A program made the translations under genes and the position numbers. 7,676 nucleotides of DNA from Flavobacteriales bacterium UBA7690 (lineage in GTDB: Bacteria; Bacteroidota; Bacteroidia; Flavobacteriales_F; PHOS-HE28), in NCBI GenBank assembly GCA_002482775.1, contig DLGQ01000075.1:40458-48133 (forward strand), in the 5' to 3' direction. Positions 1 to 4,474 of this stretch are shown piece after piece (position 1 is the first letter of the stretch; every line of letters begins with the position of its first letter). The notes beneath the pieces were generated by a model. That model made no database searches. It saw only the letters and a list, made by a program, of their open reading frames with translations, and was not told the origin of the DNA.

Positions 1-957
1 ATCCTCAGGTCCATCACCACCGCCGCGCTGCTCCTGCTCGTAGGCATCGGCGCTTCCACCGTGGTGGCCCAAGAAGCCCGCATCAACATCCTGCGCGGCG
101 ATTCCCTGTTGCGGTTGGACAAGCCCCAGCGGGCGCTGGAGTTCTTCGACAATGCCATCAAAGAAGACCCCAGTGCCAACAGCTTTCTTGCGCGGGCCCG
201 TGCTTGGTACGCCTTGGACCGTATGGACCGGTTCCTGTTGGATGTGGACCAGGCCTTGCGCAAGGACAGCACGTCGGCCAACGCACATTACCAGCGGGCG
301 CTGTATGCCTTCCGTGGAGAGGATCTGGAGAAGGCCCAATACCACAGCACCAAGGCGATCGAACTGGCCACACAGCCGTTGCTGAAAGCCCAAGCGCATG
401 TGCTGCGCGGCGAAGTGCGCAGTGAATTGAAGCATTACCCGGCAGCGATAGACGACTTGGAAAAAGGCGTGGCCGGAACCGCCTCGGATCCCGAAGTGTT
501 GAAGGTCTTGGCCCGTTTGTACGACCAGGAAGGTAGGCACGAGGATGCGTTGCATGTGCTTGAACAGCTCTGCGCGTTGGAACCAGGGCAAGTGGGCCAT
601 TGGACCAATCGCGGCTTCGAACTCACGATGCTGGGCCGGTACGATGAGGCGAGCAAGATGATCGAGGAAGCGCTCTCCATCGATAAGGATGAGCCCGTAG
701 CGTTGAGCAACCGTGCTTATGTGAACATGGTGTTGAACAAGGATGCTGAGGCGTGGACCGATGTGGAACGCAGCCTCCGCTCCTACCCGGCCAATCCGTT
801 CGCGCTGCGCACACGGGCCATGTTGCGGTTGCGCAAGGGCGATCGCGCCAAGGCCTGCGAAGACCTCACGTTGGCGAAAGCACTGGGTGGGGTTCCCGAA
901 GTGGAGAAGTTGATCAAGGAGAACTGCGATACCAGTTCCCCGCAAAAGCGGAAGTGA
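1..957 (+). CDS. Exported tetratricopeptide-repeat (TPR) protein, 5' end outside the window
   Basis: The frame is open from base 1 to the TGA at 955-957. A GTG at 61 could be taken as the start, but the codons before it read as the hydrophobic core of a signal peptide (LRSITTAALLLLVGIGAST, then VVAQ). The true start therefore lies left of the window and the gene is 5'-partial. Processing near VAQ would export the protein to the periplasm or cell surface. The mature part is almost entirely about eight TPR units of roughly 34 residues, with the usual small and aromatic helix residues and DP-type turns (KEDPSA, ALEPGQ, SIDKDE). It ends with a capping helix rich in charge (AKACEDLTLAKALGG...KENC), a tail common in Bacteroidota TPR proteins. 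TPRs are protein-protein scaffolds and no catalytic domain is visible, so the partner cannot be named. It converges with the next gene with no gap. The TPR and export calls are firm; the role is unknown. Confidence 0.9.
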   Translation: MLRSITTAALLLLVGIGASTVVAQEARINILRGDSLLRLDKPQRALEFFDNAIKEDPSANSFLARARAWYALDRMDRFLLDVDQALRKDSTSANAHYQRALYAFRGEDLEKAQYHSTKAIELATQPLLKAQAHVLRGEVRSELKHYPAAIDDLEKGVAGTASDPEVLKVLARLYDQEGRHEDALHVLEQLCALEPGQVGHWTNRGFELTMLGRYDEASKMIEEALSIDKDEPVALSNRAYVNMVLNKDAEAWTDVERSLRSYPANPFALRTRAMLRLRKGDRAKACEDLTLAKALGGVPEVEKLIKENCDTSSPQKRK

Positions 958-990
958 TCAGCGGGCGATCACCAGCCGCAAGGTCTTGCG
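955..990. other. Zero-gap convergent gene junction with two inverted repeats
   Basis: The palindrome TGATCA at 955-960 supplies the TGA stop of the plus-strand TPR gene and the TGA stop of the minus-strand gene, so no intergenic base lies between them. TGATC (955-959) can also pair with GATCA (967-971) around a 7-base loop. A second inverted repeat follows at 977-990, CGCAAG-GT-CTTGCG, which lies inside the last codons of the opposing gene. There is no T-tract. These hairpins are the only terminator-like structures seen for the TPR transcript; a terminator function is inference. Confidence 0.5.
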
Positions 991-3372
991 CGTGCCGTTC
1001 CGCTCGGTGACGATCAACGAATAGGCGCCTGCGGGAAGGTCGGTCTGGAACTGGAACGTTCCCCCACGCACACGTTGCGCAGGGACCACCGATCGACCCA
1101 AGGCGTCCATCACTTCTACAACGGCATCATCGGTGTTCAGTAAACGAACGTTGAACCAGCCGTCGGAAGGGTTCGGCCAGATCGTGCTCCCAGAGCCGGT
1201 CTCCGCTTCGTCCAACGCGGTGGTGGCCTCTGCCACGATCTCGAGATCATCGAAGGCCGCTTCCACTATGTGTTGATCAGGCAATAGGTCCGAAACATAG
1301 ACCAGCAGACGCATGGTAGGGCCCGGTGTGATGTGATCCGCCATCCGCAGGTTGCTGAAACGCCAGGCCGACACATTGCCATCCTCCGCTGTGACCGTTT
1401 GGATAGCCACGGTATCGGTGCCATCGGTGAGGTGGATGATCAGCGGATCGTTCAGCGGCGTATTCCCCCCTTTGTTGATGAACCAGTAGTGGTACCGCAC
1501 GTGCGGGTCCACCATCCCGGTGGCATCGAATTCGGGTGACGTGAGCAAGGTCCACCCTTCGTCCAGGTCATCGGAATTGGGGTTGCCGCCGCTGTTGCCC
1601 GTATCGTAACAATGGTCTCGGCAGTCATCGGCCACATCCATTTCGGGGTTGGCATAGTCGCCTTCGAAGGTGGTCCCAGCAGGGTTGCCACGCACCCATC
1701 GCCCGCGTGTTGCCGTGCTCTGGACGGTCCATCCCAGGTCCAGTGCGAAGTCATCAGCGTACCCCTTCTCCAACTCCACGGTCCAGTCCAGCACATCGCT
1801 TCCATTGATGTTCAGGTCCGGCGGACAGGCACCATGCCACCCCCAAGCACCGATGTCAACCGTATACACTCCATCGTACACGGCAGGGAGGTTGAACGAG
1901 CCATCGGCTGCCGTGGTGGTGTTGAAGGAATACGTACTGTTCACCAGCCAAACCTGTGCGTTAGGCACGGGCTCACCAGTTATGGCAGTCAACACCGTTC
2001 CACCCACCTGGTACGTGGGCAAGGGTACCAACTGGATGTCTTGCACGGTGGTCTCCCCGGTCTCCAATACCACGCCTTCCACGGTGGCAGGGAAATAGCC
2101 CGGTGCGCTCACCGCGACCGTATATGTTCCAGGCTGTAACAGTCCTGTGCTGTATGCCCCATCGATACCCGTGAGGTCCGTGGCCACCGAGCCTACCAGT
2201 GTAACGGCAGCTTGCGCCACCGGCAGGCCACCGACGGTGCTGGTGATGGACCCTTGGATCCAGCAGCCACGTGCATAGGTGGGGGCCAGCACGAAGAGCC
2301 CTTCCTCGATGTCGGAGATGATCAACCGGCCCGAGGGGAAATACGGGTACACACCCCATGCCCCGCGGAAACCCCCTCCGGTGAACGGCGATGTATCGTA
2401 GCTTCCTACCTCCACCATGTTGTCCGGCTGGGACACATCGTAGATGGAAACGCCGTAGGTGTAGTAGCTCTGCACCACGTAGTTCCCCGGCATCCAATAA
2501 GTGTTGTGTGGAATGGCGTTGGATCCCGGATCGCTCTGCAATTTGTCCATGAACTGGATGTCCGCAGGGTCGCTGACGTCGTACGCGCCCACGTAGGAGT
2601 TCTCACGTTCGTCCGTGGTGTAGAGGTATCGGCCACTAGCATCCAGCCAAGTGTTGTGTGTGAAGTTGTTGGGGGTGGTCTGCTGGCCCAACAAGACCGG
2701 GTTCGCCGGGTCGCTAACGTCCACGATGCTGAAGAAACCATCCACGATGTGGGCTGCGTAAAGCGTATCGCCACGGGCGAAACTGTCGTGGACATACCAC
2801 TGATCGAATTGCCCCACACGTACCGGCACTTCGGGGTCCTGGGTAAGGTCGTACATGATCGCACCGCCGTTGCCTACGTTGGCCCCGTGGATATAGAGCC
2901 TTCCGTTCTCATCGATGAAAAGCGAGTGCGAGGTGTCCCATTCCGGATCGAAGAAATGCGTGACCGGGAGGTCGGTGCTCTCTGGCAGTGGCGAAAGGTC
3001 CACGATGATCACCCCACCGCTGTCGGCCTCGGTGGTCATGTACGCATGATCGCCCCACACCTTGATCTCGCGCCAGATGCTCGTAGGCCCCGGATGGAAG
3101 AACACTTCTTGCGGGTCTGTTGGATCGCTAAGGTCCACCACGCTGATGCCGCCGGTCTCGTCGCCCACACCGTTCACCCCTACGAGCGCATACTCGTTGC
3201 CCAATTCATCGGTGTACCCCCACAGGTTGGCGATCTCGCTCTCGTTGTGCAACTGCTGGTAGGACAAGTGCCCAACGAAATCGATGTTCACCTGTGCGGC
3301 GAGGGGCTTGGCACCAACGAAGAGAATCACGCCAAGGGCGCAACCTGCGAAAAGGGACGAACGAAGGGTCAT
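958..3372 (-). CDS. T9SS-secreted choice-of-anchor B (LVIVD propeller) protein
   Basis: This is an 804-residue multidomain surface or secreted protein. Residues 1-27 form a signal peptide (MTLRSSLFAG..., cleavage near LAAQ). Residues 28-368 carry seven LVIVD-like strands with Asp at 80, 125, 175, 218, 265, 312 and 354 (VVDLSDP, SIVDVSDP, AYDVSDP, SIYDVSQP). The 42-50 residue spacing suggests a seven-bladed propeller. Conserved-looking His residues occur in TSHS, YVHD, FTHN and PHNT. This pattern fits the choice-of-anchor B family. Residues about 370-535 hold two carboxypeptidase-regulatory-like beta domains (GLPVAQAAVTL, GEPVPNAQVWL). Residues about 536-715 form a jelly-roll-like domain (GRWVRGNPAGT, CYDTGNSGG, VRYHYWFINKGG). 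Residues about 729-804 are a T9SS type A sorting domain (WPNPSDGWF, LPAGAYSLIV). The expected route is Sec export, then T9SS secretion with removal of the sorting domain. No catalytic site is recognised and the ligand is unknown. The ATG at 3372 starts the signal peptide and has no Shine-Dalgarno. It is divergent from the stress-protein gene. Confidence 0.9.
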   Translation of the reverse strand: MTLRSSLFAGCALGVILFVGAKPLAAQVNIDFVGHLSYQQLHNESEIANLWGYTDELGNEYALVGVNGVGDETGGISVVDLSDPTDPQEVFFHPGPTSIWREIKVWGDHAYMTTEADSGGVIIVDLSPLPESTDLPVTHFFDPEWDTSHSLFIDENGRLYIHGANVGNGGAIMYDLTQDPEVPVRVGQFDQWYVHDSFARGDTLYAAHIVDGFFSIVDVSDPANPVLLGQQTTPNNFTHNTWLDASGRYLYTTDERENSYVGAYDVSDPADIQFMDKLQSDPGSNAIPHNTYWMPGNYVVQSYYTYGVSIYDVSQPDNMVEVGSYDTSPFTGGGFRGAWGVYPYFPSGRLIISDIEEGLFVLAPTYARGCWIQGSITSTVGGLPVAQAAVTLVGSVATDLTGIDGAYSTGLLQPGTYTVAVSAPGYFPATVEGVVLETGETTVQDIQLVPLPTYQVGGTVLTAITGEPVPNAQVWLVNSTYSFNTTTAADGSFNLPAVYDGVYTVDIGAWGWHGACPPDLNINGSDVLDWTVELEKGYADDFALDLGWTVQSTATRGRWVRGNPAGTTFEGDYANPEMDVADDCRDHCYDTGNSGGNPNSDDLDEGWTLLTSPEFDATGMVDPHVRYHYWFINKGGNTPLNDPLIIHLTDGTDTVAIQTVTAEDGNVSAWRFSNLRMADHITPGPTMRLLVYVSDLLPDQHIVEAAFDDLEIVAEATTALDEAETGSGSTIWPNPSDGWFNVRLLNTDDAVVEVMDALGRSVVPAQRVRGGTFQFQTDLPAGAYSLIVTERNGTRKTLRLVIAR

Positions 3373-3376
3373 GTGT

Positions 3377-3384
3377 GCAAGGTA
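3377..3384 (-). promoter_or_regulatory. Weak Bacteroidota-type -7 box of the anchor-B gene
   Basis: On the minus strand TACCTTGC lies four bases before the ATG at 3372. It resembles the Bacteroidota -7 consensus TAnnTTTG but is one T short, and no TTG is visible at the usual -33 distance. If real, transcription would begin at or within a few bases of the start codon, giving a leaderless or nearly leaderless mRNA. The 201-bp gap it lies in also holds the promoter for the gene on the other strand. Confidence 0.3.
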
Positions 3385-3546
3385 GGTTCCTCTTCGGCCG
3401 GATCCTGTCCGGGTTCATGATCCGTTCGACCATTTATCGCGTCGTAGTAGGAAAGCTTTGTCATCCGATCCCTCAGGGACGATCAATGGTGGAACCCGAT
3501 GTCACCCCGTTGCTGGTGAAATGTTCGAATTGCGGTGCGGGTCCAA

Positions 3547-3554
3547 TACTTTCG
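3547..3554 (+). promoter_or_regulatory. Bacteroidota-type -7 box of the universal stress protein gene
   Basis: TACTTTCG matches TAnnTTTG at five of six fixed positions and ends 19 bases before the ATG at 3574. This would leave a short leader of about 12-15 bases. The same octamer, followed by the same NNCTG, precedes the FG-GAP gene. A TTG at 3530-3532 is closer than the usual -33 spacing, so the upstream element is not convincing. Confidence 0.45.
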
Positions 3555-3573
3555 CCCTGCCTAGCCCATTGCC

Positions 3574-4365
3574 ATGCTTGAGAAGGACATCCTTTGCGCC
3601 ACGGATCTGACCGCCACTTCGGACAACGCCGTCCGTGCCGCGAACGCCATCGCCGCGCATTTGGCCACGCGCATGACCTTGCTGCACGTACTGAACCGTA
3701 GCGAGCAGGAAGAGCACCATCGTGTGGTCGGGGTCATGAACGATCAGGTGGCGCGTGGTGGTGCCGAAGGGCGTACGACGCACAAGTTGCTGGAAGGAGA
3801 TTTCATGAAGCGGATCGCCGAAGAGACCGGGCAAGGGCACTCGTTGCTCGTCCTGGCCACGCATGGTCCACATGGGTTGCGCCAAAGTCTATTCGGTGCT
3901 GACATCCTGAAGCTCGTGCGGCAATCCGCGATCCCTTCGCTGGTGGTGCAGGAAGGGCTGAAGTTGGAAGGGCTTTTGCAACGCATCGTTCTCCCCGTAG
4001 CCGCCCATGCGGATATCGATAAGCTGCTGGACATGGTGGTGGCCCTCGCGAAAGCGTTCGCTGCCGATGTGCATGTGTTCCAACTGATGCGACCCGGTGA
4101 ATCCCCTTCGGATGAACTGTTGGCCAACAAGCAGATAATGCTCTTACGGCTGAAGACGGAAGGATTACGCCACGAGGAGGTGAATGAACCCAGCACGACC
4201 TTCAGCATCGGGTTCGCCGAACCAACGATCCGGTATGCCCAACGTGTAGGGGCTGGTGCCATCGCCATCATGGCCCATGCTTCGGACGAATACCGATACA
4301 TCGCCGATGCGGAAAAGGAACGCCTGCTGGCCAACGATGCCCGCATCCCGATCCTTTGTGCGTAG
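3574..4365 (+). CDS. Tandem-domain universal stress protein (UspA family)
   Basis: This 263-residue cytoplasmic protein carries two Usp alpha/beta folds in series, the usual arrangement and length in Bacteroidota. Domain 1 covers about residues 3-126. It begins with the strand DILCATDLT, in which Asp11 sits at the nucleotide-contacting position, and ends with LLVLATHG...SLVV. Domain 2 covers about residues 136-263 (QRIVLPVAAHADIDKLLDMV to IPILCA). The family ATP-binding signature G-x2-G-x9-G-S/T is only partly kept in domain 1: Gly98, Gly101 and Gly108 are present, but the last spacing is short and Ala109-Asp110 replaces Gly-Ser/Thr. Domain 2 has no glycine loop (MAHASDEYRYIADAE). Nucleotide binding may therefore be weak or absent. 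Usp proteins respond to starvation and stress, but the exact role here is unknown. The start ATG follows a TACTTTCG box and has no Shine-Dalgarno. It reads in the same direction as the FG-GAP gene, but a separate box suggests independent transcription. Confidence 0.9.
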   Translation: MLEKDILCATDLTATSDNAVRAANAIAAHLATRMTLLHVLNRSEQEEHHRVVGVMNDQVARGGAEGRTTHKLLEGDFMKRIAEETGQGHSLLVLATHGPHGLRQSLFGADILKLVRQSAIPSLVVQEGLKLEGLLQRIVLPVAAHADIDKLLDMVVALAKAFAADVHVFQLMRPGESPSDELLANKQIMLLRLKTEGLRHEEVNEPSTTFSIGFAEPTIRYAQRVGAGAIAIMAHASDEYRYIADAEKERLLANDARIPILCA

Positions 4366-4377
4366 TCCACGTGTGGA
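4366..4377 (+). terminator. Short hairpin directly after the stress-protein stop
   Basis: TCCAC-GT-GTGGA begins at the first base after the TAG stop. Realistically it folds as a 4-bp stem with a 4-base loop. No T-tract follows, so it is a weak candidate for the transcript end of the stress-protein gene or a 3'-end stabiliser. Confidence 0.2.
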
Positions 4378-4409
4378 GGCCTTGCCGGTCACCTGATCCG
4401 GTTGAAAAT

Positions 4410-4436
4410 ATCGGCCCCATCCCTGCCGGAGCCGAT
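4410..4436. promoter_or_regulatory. Inverted repeat beside the FG-GAP gene promoter, possible operator
   Basis: ATCGGC (4410-4415) and its exact reverse complement GCCGAT (4431-4436) have centres 21 bases apart, about two helical turns. The right arm ends one base before the TACTTTCG box and the left arm covers the expected -33 zone. This geometry would suit a dimeric regulator. A 6-base inverted repeat can also occur by chance in this much DNA, so the operator reading is inference. Confidence 0.25.
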
Positions 4437-4437
4437 G

Positions 4438-4445
4438 TACTTTCG
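4438..4445 (+). promoter_or_regulatory. Bacteroidota-type -7 box of the FG-GAP gene
   Basis: TACTTTCG is identical to the box before the stress-protein gene and the match extends as TACTTTCGNNCTG (4438-4450). It ends 29 bases before the ATG at 4475, leaving a leader of roughly 22-25 bases. A GTG at 4445 overlaps the last base of this box, which argues against that codon being the translation start. No good -33 TTG is seen at the usual distance. Confidence 0.45.
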
Positions 4446-4474
4446 TGCTGTGGTCCGCACGGGCTGCCCTACCC

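Noticed and set aside
3340..3372. FAGC near the N-terminus of the anchor-B protein as a lipoprotein lipobox
   Set aside because: The Cys is at residue 11, before most of the hydrophobic core, and the -3 residue is Phe. A normal signal peptidase I site near LAAQ fits better, as does the T9SS sorting domain.
2212..3420. Plus-strand open frame of about 402 codons overlapping the anchor-B gene
   Set aside because: It is antisense to a gene with clear domains and signal peptide. Its protein is low-complexity (rich in V, H, R) with no recognisable domain, as expected from a GC-rich shadow frame.
3467..3484. GATCCC...GGGACGATC imperfect inverted repeat in the divergent intergenic region
   Set aside because: The stem is only four bases unless a bulge is allowed, it is not placed at either promoter box, and GATC is frequent throughout the window.
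3294..3581. Small plus-strand frame crossing the divergent promoter region
   Set aside because: It starts inside the opposing signal-peptide codons, overlaps the stress-protein start, and encodes no recognisable sequence.
3744..4370. Minus-strand open frame of about 208 codons over the stress-protein gene
   Set aside because: It lies wholly antisense to the universal stress protein, is rich in S, R and A, and has no family features.
4445..4474. GTG at 4445 as start of the FG-GAP gene
   Set aside because: It overlaps the TACTTTCG box and would put ten extra residues before an otherwise standard signal peptide that starts at the ATG at 4475.
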